From: UBA6183 sp046314755 | Lineage (GTDB): Bacteria > Bacteroidota > Bacteroidia > UKL13-3 | DNA: 64,000 nucleotides | NCBI GenBank assembly: GCA_046314755.1 | Contig: JBKDBG010000033.1 | Span: forward strand, 1 to 64,000 | Direction of reading: 5' to 3' | Shown here: positions 14,577 through 22,802 of the stretch, in pieces | How the letters are laid out: every line of letters begins with the position of its first letter | How positions within the stretch are numbered: the stretch's first letter is position 1 | The notes under the pieces: generated by a model | The model's database searches: none | What the model was told of the DNA's origin: nothing | Seen by the model: the letters and a program-made list of their open reading frames with translations, nothing else | Position numbers and translations under genes: made by a program

Positions 14577-16715
14577 TTAATAAAATAAGTATCTGTTGTC
14601 TTTTACGTTTTTCAATTCTTTCAACGTTTCAAAAGTTGCATACTCCACTCTGTTTGCAAGTTGACCTTGCACTTCCGTTTTATAAATTGAATAATCGGTT
14701 GTGGCAGACGCCTCATTTACTTTTTTAATCATGTAAATGTATACTGCATTATCACCTTTTACCGGACCTAATATTTTGCCTTGTGTTTTGGTACCAAACA
14801 AGGTTCCTACCATTACATTATCAGGACCGACATAAGCAATGTTGTTGTTTTCAAAAGTTTGTCCCATTAATGGTGAAACCGATACTTGCAATTTTGTGGC
14901 AATGCTTTGTAAATCGCTTGCACCCGAAACAGCCACTTGAGCTTTCTCCATTAACTGCTCAGCTTTTTTCTCCTTGCGGTAATCTGCTTCAATACGTGCT
15001 TTTGCAGTTTCAAAATCAGCCTTACCTTTTTCTCTGATATTGGTTAATACGGCTACTACAAATTTATCACCGGCAGAAAACACTTCCGATACTGCATCTT
15101 TCTCAGCATTGAACGACCAACGAACAATTTCACGAGCTTCAGAAATAATGCCACCTACTTGTTTATCATTTTCTCTCATGAATTCTGCTGTCCTAATCAC
15201 AAATTGATTATCTGCAGCCACCTTCTTAAACGACTCTAAGTTACTGATAGAAGCAGCAAATTGACTTGCCGCATTGTAAGCAGTAGTTGTTGTGCTTTCA
15301 CTTGGTGAAATGCTTCTTGCTAAGTTGGCAGCACACACTAATTTCTTCGATTTATCTTCTGTAATTTTTAAGATGTGAATGCCAAATTGTGTTTTTACAA
15401 TTTTCAAATCACCCTTTTTGCCGTTTAATGCAGCATCGTTAAATTCTTTTACCATTTGTCCTTCTGCAAACCAGCCTAGGTCACCGCCCTTTTGTGCAGT
15501 TCCGTCAGTTCCATATTGAGCAGCCAATGCAGCAAAATCTCCACCGTTTTTAATTTGAGCTAAAACCTCAGCTGCTTTTTTCATGGTCGCTGCAGTGTCA
15601 TTGTTATCAATACGGAATAAAATGTGGCTCGCACGCATTTGGAATACCGAGTCTTGTTTAATGCCCACAACTTTATAAATGTTGTATCTGCCATCTTGGA
15701 AAACAGGACCAATAATTGAACCTGCAGAATCGCGGAAAATTCTATCCGCTACTTCTTCAGGATATGCCGCACGTGGCTTAGCCGTTGGATCAAATTTAAC
15801 CTCGCTGTTTGCATCAACATACAAGGTATCGTTTACTGCATTTGCAAATTGAATTTTTTGCTCATTGGCCCATCTTAATGCATCAGCACTATCTTGCGCA
15901 CTTGCAACTGCATCAAACAAAACAAATTCAATTCTTCTTGAATTTTCTTTTTCAGCATATTTCTTGCTGTTTTTATTCATGAATGATTTTAATTCCGAAT
16001 CATCAACTTTAATGGTTGAATCTGCGATGCTGAAGTAATTTAATGCAACAGCATCAACATCCATATTGCGTGAACGGTTTTGGTAAAGCGCTTTAGCTTC
16101 AAGTGAAGTTGCATAAACCCCTTTACGAATCAACGCATAGTATTTTTTACTTTCTTGTTCTTTTAATAATCCATCTTCAAAAGCTAACCATTGATTCTTT
16201 GCTTCAGCATCATTTCTCGTTTCCAAATCTTTTAGAAAGCGAATAACCAACGTACGATCAAATTGGCCGGTTTGCGGATTTTTGAAAACCGGTGCTTGTT
16301 GAATTTGCGGATGCGGATTATCACCTTGAACCAAATCAAACAATTCCTCGTTGGTTACCTTAATGCCCAAATCTTCATACTCATCCACCATGATACCTTC
16401 CATAATCATTTGGCTCCAAGTTTGTTCACGAACCATGTCAATGGTGTTTTGATCCATCTTTCCATCAGGACCCATTTGTTGACGAGCTAACTCGGTATTT
16501 TGTGCAACTTTGGCTTCAAAGGTTTTTACACCAATTCCTTCGCCATTAATTTCACCAACATCGGTAACGTTAGATCCACCGAATATTCGGCTATTATTTT
16601 GTAAGGCATCTGAAATCACAAATAACGCCAATGCACCGCCTACAAAAGCAATAGCTAAACCCGAACGGTTTCTTATTTTCTCTAAAATCGACATATTTTG
16701 TTTGTTATTATCCAT
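14577..16715 (-). CDS. PpiD-like periplasmic foldase (SurA_N plus parvulin)
   Basis: About 712 residues, anchored in the inner membrane by one helix near the N-terminus (GLAIAFVGGALALFVISDAL) with the rest in the periplasm. A SurA_N-type chaperone region follows (about residues 60-200) and then a parvulin prolyl isomerase domain (around MRASHILFRIDNNDTAATMK and FGIHILKIT). It resembles PpiD, which assists folding of proteins leaving SecYEG. The start was set at 16715 (MDNNKQNMSILEKIRNRSG); 16694 (MSILEK) is also possible, and an opening upstream to 16859 adds unrelated sequence overlapping the divergent gene. It heads a two-gene unit with the hydrolase. Confidence 0.88.
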   Translation of the reverse strand: MDNNKQNMSILEKIRNRSGLAIAFVGGALALFVISDALQNNSRIFGGSNVTDVGEINGEGIGVKTFEAKVAQNTELARQQMGPDGKMDQNTIDMVREQTWSQMIMEGIMVDEYEDLGIKVTNEELFDLVQGDNPHPQIQQAPVFKNPQTGQFDRTLVIRFLKDLETRNDAEAKNQWLAFEDGLLKEQESKKYYALIRKGVYATSLEAKALYQNRSRNMDVDAVALNYFSIADSTIKVDDSELKSFMNKNSKKYAEKENSRRIEFVLFDAVASAQDSADALRWANEQKIQFANAVNDTLYVDANSEVKFDPTAKPRAAYPEEVADRIFRDSAGSIIGPVFQDGRYNIYKVVGIKQDSVFQMRASHILFRIDNNDTAATMKKAAEVLAQIKNGGDFAALAAQYGTDGTAQKGGDLGWFAEGQMVKEFNDAALNGKKGDLKIVKTQFGIHILKITEDKSKKLVCAANLARSISPSESTTTTAYNAASQFAASISNLESFKKVAADNQFVIRTAEFMRENDKQVGGIISEAREIVRWSFNAEKDAVSEVFSAGDKFVVAVLTNIREKGKADFETAKARIEADYRKEKKAEQLMEKAQVAVSGASDLQSIATKLQVSVSPLMGQTFENNNIAYVGPDNVMVGTLFGTKTQGKILGPVKGDNAVYIYMIKKVNEASATTDYSIYKTEVQGQLANRVEYATFETLKELKNVKDNRYLFY

Positions 16716-16817
16716 ATTTTGAAGCGAGCGAAAATAAATTTGTTCAGTATATAAAGCAACACCTTTTTCTTGGTGTGCTGAGTTATAAATCAAATCTTTG
16801 CATAAATTTATCATTAC

Positions 16818-17555
16818 ATGACACCCGAAAACGATGTTAATCCTGACAAACAGAATCATTTGTTTCTCATTCCCAGCTTTTTATCAGAAAACAATGATGC
16901 AGGATTTATTCCTGAATACACCAAAGAGAAAATTCGTCACTTAAAACATTTTGTGGTTGAAAGTTCAAAAAGTGCCCGTGCCTTTCTCAAAAAAATGCAA
17001 ATAAGCACTCCTCAACAGGAGTTGGTGGTTGAAGAATGGAACGAGCATAGTAAACCCGAAGATTTACAAGAAATTGAAATGCTTTTTAAACAAAAACATA
17101 ATCTTGGATTACTATCAGATGCAGGATTGCCTTGTGTTGCCGACCCCGGAAACCAGGTGGTGATGTTGGCCTACCGTTATGGATACAAGGTGACTCCTTT
17201 GCCGGGTTCATCAAGTTTATTTTTGGCATTAATGAGCAGTGGATTTAATGGACAACAATTTGCTTTTAACGGGTATTTGCCAATTGACAAATCGCAACGA
17301 GTTAAGAAAATAAAAGAAATGGAAAACTTGGTGTTGCAAAAGAACCAAACCCAAATCTTTATGGAGGCTCCATATAGGAACAATCAACTATTAGAGAGCA
17401 TTTTGGGGGTTTGCGACAAACAAACAAAACTGTGCATTGCATGCGATATCTCTTCACATGAAGAAATTATTTTAACCAAAACAATCCAAAATTGGACGAA
17501 TTATCGTATAGATTTGCATAAAAAGCCGGTCATTTTTATACTGGGAAAATATTGA
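16818..17555 (+). CDS. RsmI-like tetrapyrrole-methylase-fold SAM methyltransferase
   Basis: A 245-residue protein of the tetrapyrrole methylase fold, close to RsmI, which 2'-O-methylates C1402 of 16S rRNA. Shared blocks are LLSDAGLPCVADPGN, VTPLPGSSSLFLALMSSG, FNGYLPID and FMEAPYRNNQLLE. The N-terminus is divergent and lacks the usual glycine-rich opening, so it may be the second RsmI-like paralogue common in Bacteroidota; the exact substrate is uncertain. The promoter probably lies in the divergent region shared with the PpiD-like gene (AATCTTTG at about 16795). The histidine kinase gene begins 4 nt after its stop. Confidence 0.8.
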   Translation: MTPENDVNPDKQNHLFLIPSFLSENNDAGFIPEYTKEKIRHLKHFVVESSKSARAFLKKMQISTPQQELVVEEWNEHSKPEDLQEIEMLFKQKHNLGLLSDAGLPCVADPGNQVVMLAYRYGYKVTPLPGSSSLFLALMSSGFNGQQFAFNGYLPIDKSQRVKKIKEMENLVLQKNQTQIFMEAPYRNNQLLESILGVCDKQTKLCIACDISSHEEIILTKTIQNWTNYRIDLHKKPVIFILGKY

Positions 17556-17559
17556 AGTT

Positions 17560-18792
17560 ATGGAAAATATTGATCGGATAATACAAGATGAGAATAGATT
17601 AAACGCATTGTACGCATACAATATTCTTGACACCGATGCTGAACAAGATTTTAATGAAATTGTTGAGTTGGCTTCAAAGATTTGCAATACACCTATTTCT
17701 CTTATTTCTTTACTTGATGACAAAAGACAATGGTTTAAAGCTAAGGTTGGTGTTGAAGTAAACGAAACCCCTGTTGAACTTGCATTTTGCAGACATGCCA
17801 TAGCCAACAATAACACATTTGTTGTAGAAAACACACTGAATGACGAACGTTTTGCTCACAATCCTTTGGTTACTGAACAACCTTCCGTACGATTTTATGC
17901 TGGAGCGCCTCTAACCACGCCAACAGGCGAAAACATTGGAACACTTTGTGTAATTGATACCGTTCAAAAACAACTTACCCAAGAGCAAATGGATGCCTTG
18001 CGCATTTTAGCTAAACAAGTGGTAAAACAACTTGAATTAAGAAAAAGTGTAAAAGCATTAGAGCAAAGCAAAGCGGTATTAGCCAAACAAAATGAATCAC
18101 TTATTGGCTTTAATGATTTTAAAACCAAAGTGCTTTCGGTAATTGGGCATGATTTAAAATCTCCAATGGCTATTATCAATTCTTTACTTTCATTATTGGT
18201 GAGTGAAGACATCACAGCAGAAGAATTTAAAACCCATGCAGAAACCCTTCAACGAGAAACCAAACAATCTGAAATTACACTAACTAATTTGTTAAGTTGG
18301 GCCGAGCGACATTTCGAACAAAAAGATTTGGTGTACCATCAAACCAGTCTTATTAGTTTACTACAAAATGCAGTAGAGTGGAATAACACGTTTGTTAAAG
18401 CAAAACAGATTAATGTGCAATACAACTGTTTGCCTCAAAACGAAACAGCAGTAAAATTGGATGAGCAAGCGGTGCACATTATTTTGCGAAACCTCATTAA
18501 CAATGCCATTAAATTCAGCAAGCCCGGCCAAACAATTACCCTTAGTGCTCATTGCGAAAACAACACTTTTCTTTTGGCAGTAAAGGATGACGGTGTGGGC
18601 ATGGATAGCCAACAATTGAGCAGTTTATTTAACTCGAAAGAACATTTTTCGGAATATGGAACCAAAGGCGAGAAAGGGGCCGGAATCGGCTTATTGCTTT
18701 CGAAGAGTTTTTGCGACTCCTTAAATGGTAAACTATGGGCTGAAAGCTCACCCGGCTTAGGTACCACTTTTAAGTGCGAATTCCCTCTTTAG
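17560..18792 (+). CDS. GAF-domain sensor histidine kinase
   Basis: A 410-residue soluble kinase. An N-terminal GAF domain (about 25-165) binds an unknown ligand. A short coiled coil (about 165-185) leads to the phosphoacceptor helix with IGHDLKSP (the His in the H-box, about residue 199). The ATPase domain has the N box LRNLINNAIKF, the G1 box VKDDGVGM and the G2 box GAGIGLLLSK. No membrane segment is present, so the signal is cytoplasmic. No response regulator lies nearby. It is translated 4 nt after the RsmI-like gene, so the pair is co-transcribed; the link is probably incidental. Confidence 0.88.
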   Translation: MENIDRIIQDENRLNALYAYNILDTDAEQDFNEIVELASKICNTPISLISLLDDKRQWFKAKVGVEVNETPVELAFCRHAIANNNTFVVENTLNDERFAHNPLVTEQPSVRFYAGAPLTTPTGENIGTLCVIDTVQKQLTQEQMDALRILAKQVVKQLELRKSVKALEQSKAVLAKQNESLIGFNDFKTKVLSVIGHDLKSPMAIINSLLSLLVSEDITAEEFKTHAETLQRETKQSEITLTNLLSWAERHFEQKDLVYHQTSLISLLQNAVEWNNTFVKAKQINVQYNCLPQNETAVKLDEQAVHIILRNLINNAIKFSKPGQTITLSAHCENNTFLLAVKDDGVGMDSQQLSSLFNSKEHFSEYGTKGEKGAGIGLLLSKSFCDSLNGKLWAESSPGLGTTFKCEFPL

Positions 18793-18811
18793 CAAACACT
18801 TACAATAATTT

Positions 18812-18842
18812 CTTGTTTTTTAAATTGGATTTCCTAACTTTG
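18812..18842 (+). promoter_or_regulatory. Promoter of the tetR-paa operon
   Basis: CTTG (18812-18815), 19 bp, then TAACTTTG (18835-18842), an exact -7 match with a near match at -33. The start ATG is at 18861. Confidence 0.6.
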
Positions 18843-18843
18843 T

Positions 18844-18857
18844 CTAACATGTGTTAG
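18844..18857. promoter_or_regulatory. Inverted-repeat operator for the TetR regulator
   Basis: CTAACA-TG-TGTTAG is a perfect inverted repeat with a 2-nt spacer. It lies between the -7 element and the tetR start, over the expected transcription start. This is the position for autorepression of the tetR-paa operon. Confidence 0.6.
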
Positions 18858-18860
18858 GTC

Positions 18861-19469
18861 ATGGAAATAACAATACCAAGTCGTAAGCAACAAATTATTG
18901 AAACTGCAGCAGGCATGTTTCGTGAAAAAGGCTATGCTGCAAGTTCAATGCGCGATCTTGCATCCTTACTAGGAATCGAAGCGGCCAGTATTTATCATCA
19001 TGTAAAATCAAAAGAAGAAATTTTGGAAACCATTTGCTTTGATTTGGCTGATCAACTTGTTCATGCCATTGCAGAAGTGAATGATATTTATTTTAACGCG
19101 GAAGAACGTTTGCGATTAGCAATCAAAAACCACATCACTATTATTACGCATAACATTAACCGTTCGGGTGTTTTTTTGCATGAATGGAGAAGCTTAACCG
19201 AACCTAAATTAAGCGAATTTAAAACGCTAAGAGCTGCCTACGAAAATGAATTAAGATTAATTATTGCCGATGGAATTAAAGAAGATGCGTTTGATGATGT
19301 GGACGAAAAATTTGCGACACTCACCATTTTGTCAACCGTAAACTGGGTTACCGAGTGGTTTAACAAAGATGGCAAAATGAACGCAGAACAGGTGGCCGAT
19401 AAATTATGTGATTTTATACTTGGCGGACTTCGAAAAAAATTAATTACCGATATTAATTACAAACCATAA
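18861..19469 (+). CDS. TetR-family repressor of the paa operon
   Basis: A 202-residue TetR/AcrR regulator. The helix-turn-helix is at about 10-56 (SSMRDLASLLGIEAASIYHHVKS). The rest is an all-helical ligand domain. It lies directly upstream of paaA in the same direction with no strong promoter between, so it probably represses itself and the phenylacetyl-CoA epoxidase genes; phenylacetyl-CoA is the usual ligand for such regulators (PaaR type), which is inference. A perfect inverted repeat sits between its promoter and start codon. Its C-terminal domain matches the TetR_C class found with acyl-CoA degradation genes. Confidence 0.85.
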   Translation: MEITIPSRKQQIIETAAGMFREKGYAASSMRDLASLLGIEAASIYHHVKSKEEILETICFDLADQLVHAIAEVNDIYFNAEERLRLAIKNHITIITHNINRSGVFLHEWRSLTEPKLSEFKTLRAAYENELRLIIADGIKEDAFDDVDEKFATLTILSTVNWVTEWFNKDGKMNAEQVADKLCDFILGGLRKKLITDINYKP

Positions 19470-19504
19470 CACATTCATCATTCAAAAATTTAAAAGTTAA
19501 TTAT

Positions 19505-20494
19505 ATGTACGGAAACGCTTATATCGATCCAAATGAAAAACCAAAATCAATTATTGATGGTGAGGATCCAATTAAATTAGCCGAATTTGAAGCTCGTATT
19601 GCCCGTGGAGAAAAAATTGAACCTAAAGACTGGATGCCCAAAGAGTATCGCAAGCAACTCATTCGCATGATTGAGCAACATGCACACTCCGAAATTATTG
19701 GTGCATTGCCGGAAGGAACATGGATTACCCGTGCTCCGGGCTTTAAACGCAAGTTGGCTTTAATGGCCAAGGTGCAAGATGAAGTTGGTCACGCACAATT
19801 GTTATACAGCGCGGCAGAAACCTTAGGTAAAAGCCGCGAAGCCATGATTAATGATTTAATCACGGGAAAATCAAAATACTCAAACGTATTTAATTATCCT
19901 GCATTTACTTGGGCTGATGCCTGTATTATTGCTTGGTTAATTGATGCAGGGGCTATCATTAATCAAGTGGCAAATGCCAAAGGTAGTTATGGACCATACG
20001 GCCGTGCCTTGGATCGTATCTGTACAGAAGAAAGTTTTCATTTAAAATATGGACACGACAATGTTGTAACACTTGCAACCGGAACTGCTACGCAACGTAA
20101 AATGGTTCAGGAGGCATTAAACCGTTGGTGGCCACCAATTATGCATTTCTTCGGACCAAGTGATAAAATTTCTAATCATACAGAAATTTTAATGCGCTGG
20201 AAAGTGAAAATGGCAACCAATGACGATATGCGCCAGCAATTTTTAAATATGTATGTGCCAAAAATTTGGGATTTAGGTTTAACGGTTCCTGACACAAATC
20301 TTCGCAAGAATGAAGAAACCGGTAAATGGGAATATACCGAACCGGATTGGGATGAATTTAAGCGTGTAATCAATGGCGATGGCCCATGCAATGCCGAGCG
20401 TTTAGCCGTGCGCAGAAATGCGGAAGAACGCGGCCGTTGGGTTCGTGAAGCGTTAAACACAGCCCAATCAAAATATGTAGTTCCGTTGGCATAA
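19505..20494 (+). CDS. paaA: Phenylacetyl-CoA epoxidase catalytic subunit PaaA
   Basis: A 329-residue ferritin-like diiron subunit that, with PaaB, PaaC and the reductase PaaE, adds one oxygen to the ring of phenylacetyl-CoA to form the 1,2-epoxide. Diiron ligand motifs are visible: HAHSEIIGALPEGTW, VQDEVGHAQLLY (ExxH) and CTEESFHLKYGHD (ExxH). The N-terminus (MYGNAYIDPNEKPKSI) and length are typical for the family. It is the first enzyme gene after the TetR repressor. A 115-bp gap with a hairpin repeat separates it from paaB, which is unusual for this normally compact operon. Confidence 0.95.
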   Translation: MYGNAYIDPNEKPKSIIDGEDPIKLAEFEARIARGEKIEPKDWMPKEYRKQLIRMIEQHAHSEIIGALPEGTWITRAPGFKRKLALMAKVQDEVGHAQLLYSAAETLGKSREAMINDLITGKSKYSNVFNYPAFTWADACIIAWLIDAGAIINQVANAKGSYGPYGRALDRICTEESFHLKYGHDNVVTLATGTATQRKMVQEALNRWWPPIMHFFGPSDKISNHTEILMRWKVKMATNDDMRQQFLNMYVPKIWDLGLTVPDTNLRKNEETGKWEYTEPDWDEFKRVINGDGPCNAERLAVRRNAEERGRWVREALNTAQSKYVVPLA

Positions 20495-20499
20495 AATCT

Positions 20500-20588
20500 C
20501 TTTGCGAACTTTGTGTATTCGATTTGTGCACTTTGTGGTAAAAACAGTAAACCACAAAGTGCGCTAAGATTTCACAAAGCACACGAAG
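20500..20588. repeat. MITE-like imperfect inverted repeat between paaA and paaB
   Basis: Two arms of about 38-40 bp fold back around a loop at 20540-20550. The inner arms match exactly (GCACTTTGTGGT against ACCACAAAGTGC); the outer parts carry repeated CTTTGTG/CTTTGCG units on one side and CACAAAG on the other. It fills nearly the whole intergenic gap. Such foldback repeats are scattered in Bacteroidota genomes; copy number cannot be judged here. Confidence 0.75.
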
Positions 20589-20609
20589 AAAATAATAATA
20601 TTAGAATCA

Positions 20610-20990
20610 ATGATCAAATCCTTAGACCCGCGTGTTACACGCGAACAAATAGAATTGGATAACCAGATTGCTCCGTTACAGGAACTGGACCAATGGGAAA
20701 CATATGAAGTGTTCCATCAAAAAAAACGTGGCGACCAACACTTGCATGTGGGTATTGTGCACGCCCCAAATCCTGAAATGGCGCTGTTGTTTGGTAAAGA
20801 ACAATATGGCCGCAGAGGAATAACAGCCAATATTTGGGTAGTAAAAACCGCGAACGTTTTTGCCAGCGAATACGAAGACCAGGACATTTTTGAAACTGTT
20901 CCCGAAAAACAATACCGCGAAGCCGGAGGCTATAAAGTGATGGAGAAAATTAATAAGTACAAAAAGGAAAACAAGGAATTAAAAGATTAA
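20610..20990 (+). CDS. paaB: Phenylacetyl-CoA epoxidase subunit PaaB
   Basis: A 126-residue small subunit that holds the PaaA-PaaC complex together (oligomer-bridging role). Family features are WETYEVFHQKKRGDQHLHVG, the APNPEMALLFGKEQYGRRG block and SIWVV-like NIWVVKTANV. It is longer than typical PaaB (about 95-115). The lysine-rich tail (KINKYKKENKELKD) and its stop codon run into the left inverted repeat of the adjoining S23 element, so the native C-terminus may have been replaced on insertion. Otherwise intact. Confidence 0.93.
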   Translation: MIKSLDPRVTREQIELDNQIAPLQELDQWETYEVFHQKKRGDQHLHVGIVHAPNPEMALLFGKEQYGRRGITANIWVVKTANVFASEYEDQDIFETVPEKQYREAGGYKVMEKINKYKKENKELKD

Positions 20991-21016
20991 AAGATTGTAA
21001 AAATTGAAAGATTATT
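20978..21016 (+). repeat. Left inverted-repeat arm of the S23 element
   Basis: AT-rich array of AAAGATT-type units, overlapping the last codons of paaB and ending shortly before the S23 start codon. Confidence 0.6.
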
Positions 21017-21031
21017 TCGAGCAAAACAATC

Positions 21032-21412
21032 ATGAATAAGATACAACGGTTTGAAGATTTGGATGTTTGGCAAAAATCAGCTGCCTTATACAAGAATATA
21101 TCAGTATTGTGTGAACAAGGCAAACTTAAAAACGACCTTACAGCTAAAGACCAGTTGAAACGAGCCGCTCTATCTATATCAAACAATATTGCTGAAGGAT
21201 ATGAATACGAAAACAATTTACAATTCATACGTTTTTTGAAATATGCAAAAGGTTCAGCAGGCGAATTAAGAAGTATGATTTCAATTCTGTATGAATGTGA
21301 ACTGATTGGGGAAACTCAGTCAAAAAAAGTCATTCAAGATGTCACATTCATATCTCAGTCGATAAAAAACTTTATGAAGTATTTAGTCAATCATTACCAA
21401 TCAACGAAATAA
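21032..21412 (+). CDS. Four-helix-bundle protein (S23 / IVP-Avd family)
   Basis: A 126-residue protein of the S23 family, named for proteins encoded in 23S rRNA intervening sequences and related to Avd of diversity-generating retroelements. Family marks are FEDLDVWQKSAALYKNI at the start, LKRAALSISNNIAEGYE, and FLKYAKGSAGELRSMI. It should fold as a four-helix bundle and form a pentamer-like ring that binds nucleic acid; the function of stand-alone copies is unknown. It sits inside the paa operon between paaB and paaC, flanked by inverted repeats, and has no known role in phenylacetate breakdown. It is most simply an inserted passenger. Confidence 0.88.
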   Translation: MNKIQRFEDLDVWQKSAALYKNISVLCEQGKLKNDLTAKDQLKRAALSISNNIAEGYEYENNLQFIRFLKYAKGSAGELRSMISILYECELIGETQSKKVIQDVTFISQSIKNFMKYLVNHYQSTK

Positions 21413-21420
21413 ATCACAAC

Positions 21421-21456
21421 CAATCTTTTAATCTTTCAATCTTCAAATCTTTAAAT
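21421..21456 (-). repeat. Right inverted-repeat arm of the S23 element
   Basis: Run of AATCTTT-type units, complementary in kind to the left arm; it ends 10 nt before the paaC start. Confidence 0.6.
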
Positions 21457-21466
21457 AATTACAAAA

Positions 21467-22216
21467 ATGAACCACATCAAAGAATTATTATATAAAATGG
21501 CTGATGATTTATTAATCATTGGTCACCGCAATAGCGAATGGACAGGCCTTGGGCCAATATTGGAAGAAGACATTGCTTTTTCTTCTATGGCACAAGATAA
21601 GATTGGACAGTCGCAAGCGATATTTCAATTGTTGCATGAATTAGGAGAACAAGAACCCGATACTGTTGCCTTTACACGCAATGCCAATCAGTTTCATAAT
21701 GCGGTATTTACCGAGTTACCCAATGGTGATTATGCGTTCAGCACCATGCGTCATTTTTTGTATGATGTAGCCGATCAATTGCGTTTTGAAATGTTGGCCA
21801 ATTCATCTTACGAACCTTTAGCAAAAGTATCACGCAAAGTAAAAGGTGAGTTAAAATATCATGTTTTTCATGCCAATACCTGGATTACAAAATTAGGCGC
21901 AGCCACAGAAGAAAGCCATGCCCGCATGCAAACTGCTTTAAATGAATGTTGGAATTATGCGTTGGGAATGTTTGAAGAAAGTGAATACGAAAAGCAACTC
22001 ATCAGCGAAAAAATATTTGATGGAGAGGCTGAATTGCAAAAACGCTGGTTAGGTGCCATTTCACCTATTCTTACTAAAGCTACATTAACAATTCCGAATG
22101 AATCAACCTGGCAGGCACAAATGGGCGGAAGAAAAGGCATACACACCGAGCACTTACAACCTTTATTAGATGAGATGAGTGAAGTGTTTAAAATAGATCC
22201 GACTGCCGAGTGGTAA
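21467..22216 (+). CDS. paaC: Phenylacetyl-CoA epoxidase subunit PaaC
   Basis: A 249-residue ferritin-like subunit that is the structural partner of PaaA in the epoxidase core. Recognisable blocks are MADDLLIIGHRNSEWTGLGP, EEDIAFSSMAQDKIGQ, YAFSTMRHFLYDVADQLR and ATEESHARMQTALNECW. It keeps the family length (about 250). In this subunit the diiron site is not catalytic. It follows the S23 element and is followed by paaD; the operon order A-B-(S23)-C-D is otherwise standard. Confidence 0.95.
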   Translation: MNHIKELLYKMADDLLIIGHRNSEWTGLGPILEEDIAFSSMAQDKIGQSQAIFQLLHELGEQEPDTVAFTRNANQFHNAVFTELPNGDYAFSTMRHFLYDVADQLRFEMLANSSYEPLAKVSRKVKGELKYHVFHANTWITKLGAATEESHARMQTALNECWNYALGMFEESEYEKQLISEKIFDGEAELQKRWLGAISPILTKATLTIPNESTWQAQMGGRKGIHTEHLQPLLDEMSEVFKIDPTAEW

Positions 22217-22265
22217 ATCAATAACCAATAATAACAGCCTCGTAATAACAAACCTGCAATAAAGA

Positions 22266-22751
22266 ATGCTAAGCGAAACGCAAATATGGCAAGCCCTTGA
22301 GGTGGTAAAAGACCCTGAAATTCCAACATTAAGTATGGTGGATATGGGTATTATCACCAAAGTAGAAGTACGTGGCGAAAGCGATGTATTTGTGGAAATG
22401 ACACCTACGTTTTCGGGATGCCCCGCTATTAAAATGATGGAAGGCATGGTTGCCGAACGCTTAAAAGAAATAGGCATTAAAAAGGTGGAAGTGGTAACCA
22501 CATTTGATAAACCCTGGAACAGCAACAAACTCACCGAGCGTGGCCTGATGTGTTTAAAAAAGCATGGATTGGCTCCACCCGTTAAGCATGAAGGAGAGGT
22601 AACACAAGAATTGTTAGAACATACTGAATGCCCTTTTTGCGGAAGCAAAAATACAGAAATGAAATCACCGTTTGGCCCAACCCTTTGCCGCAGTATGCAT
22701 TATTGCAATAATTGCTTGCAAGCCTTTGAAGGGTTTAAGCCGGTGGTGTAA
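22266..22751 (+). CDS. paaD: PaaD, MIP18/DUF59 maturation factor with zinc ribbon
   Basis: A 161-residue protein (called PaaJ in some schemes). The N-terminal MIP18/DUF59 domain (about 1-100) has VVKDPEIPTLSMVDMGII and TPTFSGCPAIKMM with a conserved Cys. The C-terminal part has two cysteine pairs (CPFCGS and CNNC) and another Cys, a zinc-ribbon pattern typical of PaaD. It is thought to help assemble the Fe-S or diiron centres of the epoxidase system. The reductase gene paaE, normally next, is not found downstream in this window. Confidence 0.92.
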   Translation: MLSETQIWQALEVVKDPEIPTLSMVDMGIITKVEVRGESDVFVEMTPTFSGCPAIKMMEGMVAERLKEIGIKKVEVVTTFDKPWNSNKLTERGLMCLKKHGLAPPVKHEGEVTQELLEHTECPFCGSKNTEMKSPFGPTLCRSMHYCNNCLQAFEGFKPVV

Positions 22752-22802
22752 ATAACCGAATTGTTTATTTGTGCATAAAGTTCGCATGAAGGATGTTTAG
22801 TT

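Larger units (their letters stand above)
20978..21456. mobile_element. Candidate S23-gene insertion element in the paa operon
   Basis: About 480 bp: a left arm (20978-21016) made of AAAAGATT/GAAAGATT units, the four-helix-bundle gene, and a right arm (21421-21456) made of the complementary AATCTTT units (AATCTTTTAATCTTTCAATC and so on). The arms are imperfect inverted repeats. The left arm supplies the stop codon of paaB. No transposase is encoded. Mobility is inference. Confidence 0.6.

Noticed and set aside
20978..21456. Reading the S23 gene as a diversity-generating retroelement (Avd)
   Set aside because: No reverse transcriptase or template/variable repeat pair is present nearby.
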